Notes under the pieces: model-generated | Databases searched by the model: none | Told to the model about the DNA's origin: nothing | Seen by the model: only the letters and a program-made list of their open reading frames with translations | In this document: positions 13,401 through 28,200 of the stretch, one piece after another | Numbering within the stretch: the first letter of the stretch is position 1 | How the letters are laid out: each line of letters starts with the position of its first letter | Translations under genes and position numbers: made by a program | NCBI RefSeq assembly: GCF_964204645.1 | Contig: NC_134034.1 | Span: 10,659,414 to 10,723,413, forward strand | Length of the DNA stretch: 64,000 nucleotides | Direction of reading: 5' to 3' | Source of the DNA: Tubulanus polymorphus | Lineage: Eukaryota > Nemertea > Palaeonemertea > Tubulaniformes > Tubulanidae

Positions 13401-16400
13401 GGAGGCACTACCTTAGTGGTAGTTGGAGGCACAGTCTCTGCTGTTGTTGGAGGCACTGTCTTTTCACTTGTTGGAGGAACAGCCTCTGCAGTTGTTGGAG
13501 GCACAGCCTTTTCAGTTGTTGGAGGAACTATCTCTGTAGTTGTTTGAGGAACTATTTCAGTAGTAGTTTCAGGAACTATCTCTGTAGTTGTTTGAGGAAC
13601 TATCTCTGTAGTTGTTTGAGGAACTATCTCCGCAGTTGTTGGAGCAACAGTTTTTGCAGTTGTTGGAGGCACAATCTTTTCAGTTGTTGGAGGCACAGTC
13701 TTTTCAGTTGTTGGAGGCACAGTTTCTGCTGTAGTCGTAGGAACTATCTTGATAGTTGTTGGAGGCACTATTTTTGTCGTTGTTGGAGGAACTTTTTCAG
13801 TTGTAGTTCGAGGAACTGTCGTGCTAGTAGTTGCAGGAGGAACTATCTTTGTGGTAATGGCCACTGGAGTTGTCGATACTGTTGAAAGAACAAAAATAAA
13901 CAACCTTTGACTGAAGCAATGAACATAAATCAAATCAATGAAGTCGAAATAAGATTTACAACCGCGCAGCTGTGGATGTCGTCGATTTCTTACCAGGAGC
14001 ACATTGACACTGGACGCTGATCTCCCAGTCGAAACATAATCCAATAAGTTGACCTACTGAATGACATATCATACCGACGTCCTTGTTGCAGACAACGTTT
14101 AGCACCGAACCAGCTTTCTTAAGCTCTCCCTGTTGCTCTTTGCATTTGACTTGTGTGATTTGATCATTCGAACAAAATGCATACTTAGTCCTGCGAAAAA
14201 TGGAGACAATATCAATCTATATTCAATATCTTCTTAAGAATTTGTCATTTTCCACATTCATGCTTCCTGTTTAACCCTATCAGTGCTGACTGATTAATAC
14301 CCGAAAGTGCTGGAGATAACTTTCAAAGGATTCCACCCAAGAGTGTTGAATGACAGGCATGCCGCTATAGTGCGTCTACTACGCAGTGCGTTGTATCATT
14401 AGTTACTAATATTTCACTATTTTTAACAGGTGCTAATTGCTAACATTAAAATAAATTTCTAACATTAACCCTTTCAGTGCGTCTACACCGCAGTGCTGTG
14501 TACGAATCAGATTTAATTAGTAATTCCTAATTATCTCTCTTGAAAGATGGCAGCACCTGTCAAACATAGTTAAATATTAGTAACTAACGATACACTGCAC
14601 CGTGGTGTAGACGCACTATAGTGCTATTCCCGTTATTCAAAACACTAGGGTGGAATTTTTCAGAATTTTCAAATTATCTTCAGCACTATAGGGTATTAAT
14701 TAGCCAGCACTGAACGGGTTAATACTCCATGATGCAGTGTACTAGCAAAGGCCATTACCGATTTATACACCACACTGCGGTGTAGACACAATAATATTTT
14801 CGGTGTTGACGTAATAAAACGTTTTGAAAAATCTTTGCAAAATTTCTCCATCAAGTGCTTTTTTTCCACCAAATTTCAACGGAGAATGAAATACTGACCT
14901 CAAGTTTCCCCAGATTTTATTGCCGGAGATGCCGGCAGACGGATTCACAGTCATCCACTTCGTCCAGCCCGGAGTACAGATCGGAGCGTGCGTCGTCAGC
15001 GGTTGCGTCGTCAGTTCCGGCGTCGTCGTACACGGCACCGGTGTTTTCTTCACTTTGCCATTTTCACCGCAGAAACTATCGAAATAGAAATATTGAATGT
15101 TATGAGAGCGCAAGTCTCTCTGCGACTTCCTAAATCCCTTATGAACAATTAAGCTTGAGACAAAAATTCCAACGTGTTCTGCGTCAAATAAGAACACCGA
15201 GAAAAAAGATGGCGGATTTCACCAGTGACTAAATGCGATACCACAGGGCTGGGTCATATAGAAACGCCTTGGGCGATCACTCCAAATTTAGAAAATGTTT
15301 GCAAAAAACATAGTTAAGGGTACTCAAGGAAATAATGAATTTACTCAAAGTACTCAAAGGAAATAATGACTTTAGCAGTGGTGAGATTGATGCAGAGTGG
15401 ATTAGGACATTTTTCACATCATCATTTTTTTCACACATTTTCACCGTAGAAAAGCTGGTATTTTTCACATTTTAAGGAAAAAACAGCGAGAAGCTGCAAC
15501 CTTGCCTCTCACGATGGCAAAACAGCACTTAGTTGCTAGGGGCAAAGGTATCAGGATCTACAAAATTCATGTTTAAATGAAGAGGGGCTCTAAAGATAGC
15601 ATATTCGGTAGAAAAGCACCTCAAAATTTTCAGCAAACAAACTTTCACAAATTTTTTGAAATTTTTTTTTTCATAGAAATTTCAACTGTTATCAAATTTT
15701 TCGCATCAATCTCGCTCCTGATTTTGTTAAAATGAAAGAAAATTTTGCGACCCAGAAAAAATAATCTCCTACCAGATATAACACGGTGGGCAGACGCTTT
15801 CATCGAAAATTTGTTGACCTTCCGTGTAATTTTTGCCGTTCACGCGACAAACACTCTTGCAGTCTTTCTCCTTGACGCAGACGGCCGGTCGAGATGAATT
15901 GTGATAAACCTGTCCGGGCGGACACGGCTTCGGGGTGCAGCCCTCCAAACACATCTGCAACACGAGGAAAGTAGAACAGTTGCATTCAGAAGTGGCGAAT
16001 AGATAATAAGATTAAAAGCTATGGTTACGTATGTTTTTTCAAGGGAATACAGCTATTGAAGGGAATACAACTATTGAAGGGAATTCAGCTATATATATAT
16101 CTTTATTCATAACAATGTTACAAGTTGAAAAATAGAAAAGTCAAAGGGAATACAGCTTTTGAAGGGAATACAGCTATTTCTACAGCAGCATGGGAACAGT
16201 CCTCCCCCCTGCGAAGGTTACCTACCTCTTCTTTACAAGTTTGCGTTATTTCTTTGTAGACGTTCTTGTTTTCGCATGTTTTCACCGGACACTGACTGAT
16301 GCACGGCTTGTAGTTCTCGCATTCCTCGTCGCATTGCATGGCTGTAACAAGCGCATAAAGAATTCTCAATGTTTCAAACAAAATTTTCCATATTCATACG

Positions 16401-19400
16401 TATACTCTATGAAGTTTAAGTCTACTTGGACCCAGTTCCACAGTTGTGAGTTGAGATTTGACTTTGTTAACTCGTTGAAGATGAACTAATCTTAACTCTG
16501 AGTTCCTGAAATCCTGGAACTCATTTCGTGGGATATTTTGCTCAATTTCAGTTTGTAGGCTAAAAAGAATCGCATTGTTAAACTTGGGAGTCTCTTTTCT
16601 CTAATTCAACTTGAGTAAAAGAAGACTTTTCAACAGTCCTTCAACTGAGTGTAAAACGCATATAAAAACAATGGTTTATTCACACTGCATGTACAGTTTT
16701 CCTGGTCAGTTTTAACACCGACTCATCGTAACTGTAACTGTCATTTTCAAATAAAAACTGTGAAGACGGGCGGAAATATTCTCCCGGAAACGTTAGCAAA
16801 ACTTTTGAAAATACGATATTCATTAAGACCAGAAACAGTCTCCTACTGTATATTTACACTGATTTAAGGTGATTAGTCCTAAAATTGAGCCGAATATCCC
16901 GGTATAGAAACTTGTTGCAGCGATTAAAAGTTGAACTTACGGCAGAGTCCTTGGTGGCGCCAGCTAACCGCGATACCGTTGGCGGCGCACTTGTCGGCGT
17001 ACGTGCCGATCGCCGTGCACAGACATTCGCAATCGCCGCCCGAATCGCACGAACACGAATCGAAAACACAACGTTCGTAGAATCCGTCGACGGGAATCAC
17101 CGCGCGGCACTAAAACAAACGGGAGAATTCGTTCAGCGTCGAACATTCTCAAATTCTCTATTTGAAGCCCCCCCCCTGAAAAAGCTTTCGACACCGTAAC
17201 GAAGAACCCGAATCCTACCTTTTCGAACGTTTCAGTTTTGAGAACGCCGCACTGCTGTTTGGCCCACGTTTCTCGTTCGGGGTGTTCGCAGACGAGCGCC
17301 ACTTCTTCGGAATCGCCGCACGAGGTCGAATGCTACGATTTCAGAAACGAAAAATTCATTCAACATGAGTAATGAAAACCATTCGATATGACGATATATG
17401 ACCTTTCCAAATCTCTTTCAGGCAGGTTCAGGCAAGTTGGAAGCTGGTATGCCTGAACCCGAACTGAAATTTCCATGAGCTTCGATTCTGTTACACCGAT
17501 CATCCAACTATACAATATGCACCTAAATTTCCGATTCCTAAATCAACCTCCTGTATCCTGCTGGCACGTGCAGGGTGACCACTGGCTTGCCTTTTCCCCC
17601 TGACTATTCCCTGACTAAGTTTATTTTCCCTGACTCGATCTGCTAAGAATCTGATCAATTAACACAATCAAATACGTAAGACATTGACGGAAACTGCTTG
17701 ATTTTACACTCAATCTCAAACAAATTTCCATGACTTTTCCCTGAAATACTATTCCATGATATTCAAACTATTCCATGTTGTTTCCCCTGACTATTCCCTG
17801 AAATGCGTGTTGTTTTCCCTGACTTAATCTGCTAAGAATCTGATCAATAAGCACAGCCAAATACGCGAGACATTGACAGAAACTGATTGCATGCGTGATT
17901 GAATTAGGCTATCCCTGAATTTTTAGCTTTTTAAAATAATCTTTTCTTGAAGAAAAGAAAGTTCACTGACTTTACCCTGACTTCCAGGTAAGGGGCACCC
18001 TGCCGTGCGGTTGGTTCGTAAAGAAACTGGCGAATAAATCAAATAAACAAGAAACGGAAAATCATCCCTATTTCACGATCGAACCTACCCGCCAACTATC
18101 GGCAAAATCTGTGACGCTTTCTTCGGGAAAACCGCCGCTAGGGGGCGTGAAATCGTCGTCCTGGTCGTTGTTGAACGTGCCGCACAGTCCGTAGACCTGA
18201 CCGTGATGTTCTTCGTTCAGTTTCACGTACAGGCGTCTGCCGGCCTCGTGTACGATCTGTAAACCGGGTACGTCTTTCAATCGAATTATCTCGAACAGAC
18301 CTTTGTGCGTGACGATCTTTTGAGAGCCTGAAAAATTCAGAAAATCCGTTTTTTCATCGTGACTAAAAGTGCACCGCGGTTATTTATCCTTTGAATAACT
18401 TCGATATCCGTGAAACGGAGTCTACTCTATGGTGTCATCCCCAAGGATAACTCTGATACCCGGTCTATAAATCCGGGATAAAAGATTTATACCTAAGGAT
18501 AACTCTAGTCTATAAAACCGGGGTTAAGGATTTATTCCTGGGGATAACTTTGATACCCAGTCTATAAACTGTGCACTGGTTAAGGATTCATCCCATTGGA
18601 TAATTTTGACACCTACACTGGGTACGGGTCGAAGTTAACTTTCATACCAAATTCATAAAACTGGGCCCAGGTTTAGGATAAATCCCAAGGGATAAATTTA
18701 ATGCCCAGTATCTAAAACTGGTCCCAGGCTAAGGATATCTCCTTAGGGATAAATTTGGTACTCGTTCTATGAAACCAGGTCTAAGTTTATGATTTATCCG
18801 AGAGCTAAGTGTCTCGAAGAATGTTTTGTTTCAATTGAAATTAAGAGCAATTAAGACACCAATTTTAAAGAGCGAAAAATTGAAAAAAATATATGGATCC
18901 CAGTTCCGCAGTTGTTAGATAGTTAAGATTCATTTTCAATGTTTTAACTCTTGAGTTATATTCAACTTCAGTAAGAACGAAATAAGCACTTTCAGCGACT
19001 TACCGGTTTTGACGCTGATCGATTTGACGCAAGTGACGCCGGCGCCGCACTTCGTAATATCGGCGATGATCGCGAATTTATGTGCGTTGTCCGGTTTGCT
19101 CTGCACGAGCACGTACGTGCATTCGCCTTCGAAATCGTAAACCTTTCCGTCGAACGTGATGTAGTGATTACCGCCGTAGACGGTGCACGTTCCCTGGCAC
19201 TTCTTCTCGCGACAATTCCAGTTGCGATTCTGACACGTGCTGAATAACATTCATAAACGATCGATTTCGTCTAATTCTTTTGTAAAATTTCAAACGATTT
19301 TTGATAAATCGGTAAATAGGATTTTTCTTTTAAATTTTGACTTTGATTTTATTTTGCAAACTCACCAAGCTCGACACTCCTCTTCGAAACTCTCGCCGTT

Positions 19401-22235
19401 GTGGTAGTTTTTACCGTCGTGCGTACACGGGCAGTCGTCTTCGGCGATGCAGGTGTCGCCCTCTTTAACGAAGCCCTCGTCGCACTGGCAGCCCGGCGAG
19501 CAGCGATCCGTCTCGCAGGTCGGTCGCGATTTCAGATTGCCGCACGTCAGCGGACATTTCGATTTACACTCGACGTAGTGCGTGTTCCGGGGGCAGATGT
19601 TGGTCGCGTTGTGGTTCGGTTTCAGTTCCTGACATTGCCACTTCCCGATCGCGCATGTGCTATTCAAATTAGGATAAATCAAACATTTATCAGACCAGCC
19701 GGGTGTGGTGCTGTAACTCCCGGCAATATTGTACTTCAAATTTCAGTACCTTACACCCATAATCAGACTGGCACTTATTAAAATTTGAATATGTTAACAA
19801 AATTTTGGGTCGGGCACCATTTTTGTAAACAGATTATGCAAGACTGGCGCAAATTTCAGCTACAAACCTTTTTTCCAATCAATTCATTGAAATCCAAGAT
19901 GTGAAACCCTGGTGAACCCTGAATATTTCAAAATCATTCAAGGGCGAGCACTATGACTATTCAGAATGTTTTCAGTTTTGTTGGATACTTTTGAACACCA
20001 GGTTTACACAATTCAACACTAAGGCAGGTTTCGATTGGTCTCTACCGATTCGGGAATAGTATAATCTGTAAACCTGATAAAAGCGGCCGGTAGAGAGTTT
20101 GTAATCTGTCAACCTGATAGAAGGGGCCGGTAGAGAGTTTGTAATCTGTGAACCTGATAGAAGGGGCCCGTAGAGAGTTTGTAATCTGTCAACCTGATAG
20201 AAGGGGCCGGTAGAGAGTTTGTAATCTGTGAACCTGATAGAAGGGGCCGGTAGAGAGTTTGTAATCTGTAAACCTGATAGAAGCGGCCGGTAGAGAGTTT
20301 GTAATCTGTAAACCTGATAGAAGCGGCCGGTAGAGAGTTTGTAATCTGTAAACCTGATAGAAGCGGCCGGTAGAGAGTTTGTAATCTGTAAACCTGATAG
20401 AAGCGGCAGGTGGAGAGTTTATAACCCAGAATTACTGTTCTTAACCCCGAATACGTTCGATCCAAACGAAGACTTACCAAATTCTGTCGTCGATTTGATA
20501 AACGGAGCCGGACGCGAAGTCCTTACCGTCGAACAGGCACGGGCATTTTTCGACGGGAATGCACATGGAATCTTTCGACAGCGTTTGACCGCGAGGGCAG
20601 TTACAGTCGTCGATGCACGTCTCCGTGCACGGTACGTTCAGAGACACGTGACGACACGTACGTCGACACGAGCTGCCGCAAACCTGATACGTCTGCCCGC
20701 TGGAGCACGATAATTCTGTAACGGTTAAAAATTGAAGATTCTATCAACGCAAATCCGATCAGATATTTTACAAATCGGGTAAAATTTTGGGTTGGGTGTA
20801 GATCATAACTTGTAGGCATTATACAGCGTGGCTAGAATTTACAAATCCTCTTTTCGTGTGTTTACACAAAATTCCATCTGAGAAATTTCTAGGTTTAAAA
20901 TGCTAAAATTCATTCATTTTTCATTGAATCACGTACGGATCAATCAACAGAGAAACATGTAGGCATTATCCGAATTCCCTGAGTTTTCCAGGACCCAGTT
21001 CCACAGTTGTGAGTTAGAGATAACTCTGAGTTAAAACTAGTTCATCGTCAATTAGTTAACTCCGAGTTAAACCTTAACTCAGAACTGAACTTGAGGTTAC
21101 TTACTGCATTTATCGACTTGATTTCGCCATAAAATGAACACTCCCATTTTGGCGCACTGCGCCGCGTACGAGGCGTGGCTCGAACACTGACAACCGGCGG
21201 TCTTACACGCGCACATGTCTGCTTTGCAATCTTTGAAATACGGCGTCATATCGACGACGTGCCAACAAGCTAAAAATAGATTCAAAATATTTTAGTCATA
21301 CAGCGGGTTAACTCAAAATCATAAGCAAAGGCATGGATTTGAAATATTCAGGGATGAAAACGGCCCATATTGAAAAAGTTGGAAAATATTTCCAAAAAAA
21401 GAATTTTTTGGGGAACAAAAATCAGTAACTTTTAGCCAAAAAACTTACTTCCTTTTGGGCAAAATGTTAATAGTTTGGGCCTAAATTAGAGCCGCTTTTT
21501 AAATGAGACGCCATATCGGTTTCTCCGACTCCACAGTTGTGCTAACAACTGCCGAAAACCGTCTTAAGGAGCACTCCTAACTACGGAGCACTCCGATGTG
21601 ACGCCCGCGATTGAGGCGATTAAAGCGATTGAGGTGATTTACACTGTTCTCAGGAATAAAGAAAATGTTAGAAAAGGTCGGAAATCCGTCTATGGTCGGA
21701 AGATTTTCATCCCTGAATATTTCAGTCTCATATCGGAGAAACCTAATATCAACGGAAAGGATTCAAAATATTATAGAGTCTCATACCAGGATTATGTAGG
21801 CGACAACATGTCGGCAAATGAGTGAGAACCTACCTTTAAACAGCGCGCTCTTTTTGGTTAAAGCCAAACATTCGGATTCGGCGTTAGGTTTCGGGTTCAG
21901 GGAGCACGGATCGTCGGTTGGCGGGGTCGGCACGCAATCCTCGTCGCTCATCCATTTATTCGCGAAGTGATACGCCGACGATTCGACGTCGCCCATCGGC
22001 GTCAGGAAGTCGTCGTTCTGGTTGTGGTTGAAAGTGCCGCAAAGACCTTGCGTCCGTTTGAAGAACGTCGCCGGCGCGTAGACCCGCACCGTCGTACGGC
22101 GATTCCACATAACCCGTAATCCGTTCGGAAGTCGAACCTTCGCGGGAAATAGAGCAAATAAAATGATAAGGATCCTTCACAAAATTGTTATCATTGCCCT
22201 TATTGCTATTAATCTTCATCTGTTTTTTAACATTA

Positions 22236-22282
<47 letters not shown>

Positions 22283-25200
22283 ATTATTATTATCATTAAG
22301 TATTATAATCCTTCCTATTATTATGAATATGGATAAATATTATAGTGTTAATGATATTCATATATTATAAAGTGACATATATATCTATTTGTATTGCACC
22401 TTGCACATAATGCACGTGGGCACAGTGCCTTAGTAATTATAAGTACAGCCCTCGGCTCGCACTGTGTCCCTCATCTTATGTCTGTTAAAACTATGTTTAA
22501 CTCCTATCTTGTATCTTGCATGACATAATGATGAAAAATAAATATTATTATATATTATATTATAGACCCGTCTAGAAAAGAAGGCTACCTCCATAAAATC
22601 CACTGTAACATATCATAAAATTACCTCGCAATTTGATCTAAGATAAGATGACAGTCTATAGATAAAATTTGCAGGCGTTTTGATGATCTCATTGGCGGAT
22701 TCGATGGGGAAGCCATCTTTTTTCAGTTCTACCATATCCATGAATGAAGTGAAAACAGCCATAATTTCTTATGTCCGTGGTTCCCACAGTTACGTGGGTT
22801 ATAAATTCCCGAGTTTTTCCCAAGTAATTCATGGGTGATTTTTTCAATTTTTCCCAAATGGAAAATTGGGCCTTCATAGAAATGAACAGATACCATCATA
22901 CTACAGTCAACATTTTAGCGTTGACTGGTGATAAAGGTAATTTCAAGAGAAATTGCCGAAGAAAGTTGCCCTTAGCGAATGCAATACGTGAAATGTAAAT
23001 GAATTTCCCAAATATTTCCCCGATTAAAGGCAAATTTCTCAAATATTTCCAAACTAGGAATCATTTACCAGGTATTTCAAAATTCCCAAGTTTTTACCAA
23101 TTACCCTGTTCAATGGGAACCATGTAGGTTGTCAAAAGGACATCGCCAGTGAATCTAGCTCCCGGGATTCCCTCACTAGCCGAAAAGTAAACTTTCAATT
23201 TCTTTACCATTATTGTATTCTGCGCGGCTTCATAAATCACGCGACCGTCCGAAACTAACGGCAGCATCGACGTTTTATATGTTTTCTCTCGTCCAAGTGT
23301 TATCTTTAAAACAAACAAACAAACATTTTCAACACACTTCGAGAACGTTTGGTCCGTTCCGAATTGGAACGGACCAAACAACAGGGTGGTGCCACTTTCC
23401 GCCAATTTACAAATCCCCTTAGTTTTCCCTGATTTTTCCGTGTTATAACACATAATCCCTTGGGGCCAGTTGCATAGCCATGGCTTAGACGTAAGACCAG
23501 TCTAAGATCAACTTAGTTCTATAGTTAATCTAACAACTTTACACCGGTCTCACTATTCAAGACCACTTTTGGAATCAAGTAACGACTGTGTTCCCTGATT
23601 TTTCCGTGTAATAACAAATAATCCCTTGGTGTTGGTTGCATAGTCAGGGCTTAGACGTAAGACCAGTCTAAGATCAACTTAGTTCTATACTTAATCTAAC
23701 AACTTTACACCGGTCTCGCTATTCAAGACCACTTTTGGAATCAAGTCACGACTGCGCAACTGGGCCCTGAGCATATCTGAGTAATTTCTAGGTTTAACCC
23801 TTTCAGTGCGTCTACACCGCAGTGCGGTGTATAAATCAGTGATAGATTTTGCTAGTACACCACAATGTTGTGTATTGATGTAATTAGTAATTATCTCTCT
23901 TGAATGATGGCAGCACCTGTCAAACATAGTGAAATATTAGTAACTAACAATACACCGCGCCGCAGTGTAGACGCACCATAGTGGTATTCCCGTTATTCAA
24001 CACACTAGGGTGGAATTCTTAAGAAATTTCAAATTATCTCCAGCACTATAGGGTATTAATTAGTCAGCACTGAAAGGGTTAAAATGTTATAATTCATCCC
24101 TTTTTTCATCGAAACCACCATCGATGGCGCCACCCTGAACGAGATATTTCGATGTTTTTCGGGATTTTCGTCACCTTTTTGCCGTTGAATTCGATTTCGA
24201 CCGACTTCACGCACGTCGTACTCGCGCCGCAATCTTCGTTCGTTATCGCGATCGAGTAATCGTCGCCTTTCATCAAATAGTACGAACAATCGCCCATGAA
24301 TTCGTAGTGTTTGCCGTCGAACGTTTTGAAATGCGGGTCGCCGGCGGCGATGCACACCGCCTCGCAGACGTCGGTCGTGCAATTGAAATTACCGCCGTTA
24401 CAAACGCTGAAAATAGAGAGACCGTTCCAAATTCTGGGAGCGACACAAGAAAAGGCACGTCCATCAAAAGGAAAAGTCGTTAGATTGAAAGTTGGTTCCA
24501 AAAGTTTGTTACATACAAACTTCAGTTGGTAGGCATGGAAACATATTGTTAAACTTTCATGGAGTCTCTTTTCTCTCATGAACCCGTTTTAGTGAAGATT
24601 TTTTGGATATCCTATAATACAGTTTAAAATGGATTAAAAAACGATGTTTTATGTTAACTGCCAGTACTTTCTGGTCCTAATATGACTTTCATCAGGTAGC
24701 TCTTTGTACCACCAAAACTGACTGAGCTAGGCCACCTGAAATGCTCTTAAGTCAAGTTGAAATAGACCTAAATCAATGGCTGCTGATTCAGACTCCAGGG
24801 GCCGGTTGTATAGTCATGGCTTAGACTTAAGACCAGTCTAAGACCAACTTAGTTCTCTAGCCAATCTAACAACTTAAGACCAGTCTTAAGATTAAAGACC
24901 ACTTTTGGACTTAAGTCACGACTGTGCAACTGGCCTCAGAGTCCTAAATCAACCGTTGACTCAGACTCCTAAGTCAACCAATGACTCCTTTCGGATACTG
25001 ACCATCTATTGCAATCTCTCGGCACAGTCTGCCCGTGGTGTACGATTTCTCCCTTCTCGACGCACGGGCATCTATCGTCCCGGTAACAGTAACCGTCGTG
25101 TAGTCTGTGCCCGTCCGGACAGTGACATCCGTCGACGCAGTGTTCGTCTTTACACAGGTACGGCGTGTCGTCGCACGTTTTAGGACACGACGTTCCGCAT

Positions 25201-28200
25201 TGTTTATAAACCATGCCAGACGGACAATTCATCGCTGAAACCGAAAATCAGTCGCATCAGCGCAACTAGATACAGGTTTGATGAAAAAAACTACGATCAT
25301 AAAACTAAACAAGGTTTTGATCTGTCTCTATCGATTTCGGAATTCTCTTCCGGTGCACCATCTTCCGGTGATTCATTCAACCAGAATATGCTCTACCTAT
25401 TCTGGAATAGGATAATATACCTGTAAACCTGATAGAAGCGATCGGTAGAGTTTGTTGGATCTACCAATTTTGGGACTCTCCTCTGGTGCGTTCATTTTGA
25501 CCAGAATACGCTCTACCTATTTTTGAATAGCATAATCTGAAAACTTGATAGAACTGGCCGGTAGAGTTTGAACTGCTGAACTGGAATATGTTAAATCTAG
25601 CCTAGCGAGTAGCAATGTTTTCACTAAATTCGATGAGCCATTATCAAACTAACCATTTTCAAAATTCTCAATAAAATTGAGCCTGAACATCACATCACTC
25701 TAAGTTTTACTTCGTAATTGAGTTTTTCTTCAATTAAATTTTTGACTTCGCTAAATGGAAACGTAGATCCAGTTTGCCATCGGATTTTTTACTTACGGCA
25801 TATTTTGTCTGTTCTCCAATCGACGATGACTTTAGTTTTCATGCACACTCTCGCGTACGCTGCCAGCGACGAGCAGACGCATCGCTCACGGTCGGCAGAC
25901 GTTTTACCATTGCACGAACAGTAGTCAGTTTTACATGCTCGGAAATACGGAGTTGAATCGACAACCTTAAACAATTAAAAACACCTGCAGGTTGAAAGGT
26001 CTAATGACTTTGGATCCAGTTCCACAGTTGTGTGGGTCTAATTTGACTGTGAACCCAGTTCCTCAGTTTTTCTTGGCTTTCATTTGGTTCCGAACCCAGT
26101 TCCAGAGTTGTGTGGATTAATTTGACGCTGGATCCAGTTCCACAGATTTGTGGGTTTAATTTGACTCTGAATCCAGTTCCACAGATGTGTGGGTCTAATT
26201 TGACTATGAACCCAGTTCCACAGAGTAATGGAATTCATTTGGTTCTGAACCCAGTTCAACAGTTGTGTGGATTAAACTCGCGATCCAGTTCCACAGGTGT
26301 GTGGGTTTAATTTGACTCTGGATCCAGTTCCACAGTTGTGTGGGTTTGGGTCTGAACCAAGTCCCACGGTTAGGTGCGAGTTCAACATAAGTTCGAAATA
26401 TTATCACTTACAGGATGACAAGATTTGAATGAATCCGATTCCAGCAATATTGATTTACAATAATCATTTGCTTCCACGCTACATTTTGAGTCGGCGTCCG
26501 GTTTCGTCGGATTATTGCAGTTCTCTAAAAATAACATTTACAACAGAACATTTCGAATCAGTTAAATCCGACGCCCGGCGCACGCCTTTGATCGCATGGT
26601 TTTATCGCATCATCGTAAAGGTATGCGGTGGCATCCGGAGCCGATTTCATCGCATCATCGCAACAAATCAAACCTGTATGATATTTTCGCATGCGATTTT
26701 TCCGTGCGATAAAAATCGTAAAGGTATGCGGGCTACGCTGCCGATGTTCTGCACGAAAATTTTTGGTAGCCAATCAGAATTAAGGATGAAGCAGTCACAT
26801 GATGCTCAAAATTGGCGGCTCAGTCACGTGATTGAAATCGCATGCCATGACACGATGATCGCAAAAGTGTGCGCCCGGCTTTAGATCACAATAATCCGTG
26901 ATGAAACAATAAACATAAAATCCCACAATCGCTGCAAAAGACTAAAATGTTATATCTAAGATACTAGAAATATCTAAATATCTCTACCATCCTTCTTCAG
27001 ACTGACCACCCGAAATATATCTAGTATCTTAAATAAACTTTTTCATCTTCCAACGATTGTGGGATTTTACATATTCATTTAATGAAAAAAAACTGGCAAT
27101 TTTTGGGGGAAAATCACCAGGGGTCAGTTGCTCAAAAGTTGGTTACAGTTAACCAGTGGATAGTTGCCAAAATTAAAGATCCGCGGTATTTATCTGGGGC
27201 TGCAGTTTTGAACGACCGGCCCAAGAAAGTTGGCGCCTTACCTTGAGTGAGACCAGTCGTCCACTTTTCAACGAACACGTCTTTATTAGTCGTCACCAGT
27301 CCGTTCGGTAGTCGGAAATCGTCGCCTCGAATTCCGTTGAAATTGCCGCACAAACCGCACGTTCTGTTGCGCAGAGAATTGCCGGCGTCGATGGTAACCG
27401 CGTCGTTTCCGTCCCATCGAATCGTCGCGACGTTGATCAGACGAACGTAGATATATTTCGAAACCTACGGAAATAAATTTGAGCCACATTCGAATTGTTG
27501 AAGTTATTTAGAATGAGAAAGTCATCAGTAACTAATCATAATTTTACTGAATAGTTGAAGTCATCGATAATGAAAAGGCAGTCATCAGTAATTAATCATA
27601 ATTTTACTGAATCGTTGAAGTCATCAGGAATGAGGTCTCCATTATTGAATAATCATAATTTTACTGAAACTTTGAGAAGTCAACGAGGATAAAAACGTTG
27701 TCACTTCAACAGAGATTTAGCATGTATCCAACAATAATTGAATAAAAGGTTGTCACTATAGCAACCTGATCACAATTTAACCGTTAACCGAATTCGGATC
27801 TCACCTGATCGATCATGACGCCTTCTTTCACGAACGGTAAACTGACCGGCTGTTTTTCGTACCTGACGACCGACAAACCGCGAAAATTTGACGACAACAC
27901 GACCTCGATTCGACTCATACGAATGATCACATCTCTGAATGAACAAAACAACTCAATTCATAAAACATTACCGTCTATAAAAACGAGGCCGCTCCATAAT
28001 CATTGTTTATTTGTCTACAAACGAATCAATCGCTTGAGGGATTAACCGATGTTGTTAAAGGGGACTTACGCAAGTGGCCATCTTTTTTTAAATCTCAAAG
28101 TAGGGATTGAACCTGTTATCTATTTGATCGGTAGAATCCGTTAGATTTTTTTATTCGATGTCCCTTACAGAACCACCACACCTGCCGGGAGCGAAACAGG

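Noticed and set aside
20109-20480. 123-residue frame with repeated segments
   Set aside because: Produced by the 40-bp minisatellite in an intron; three 40-bp units return to the same frame by chance.
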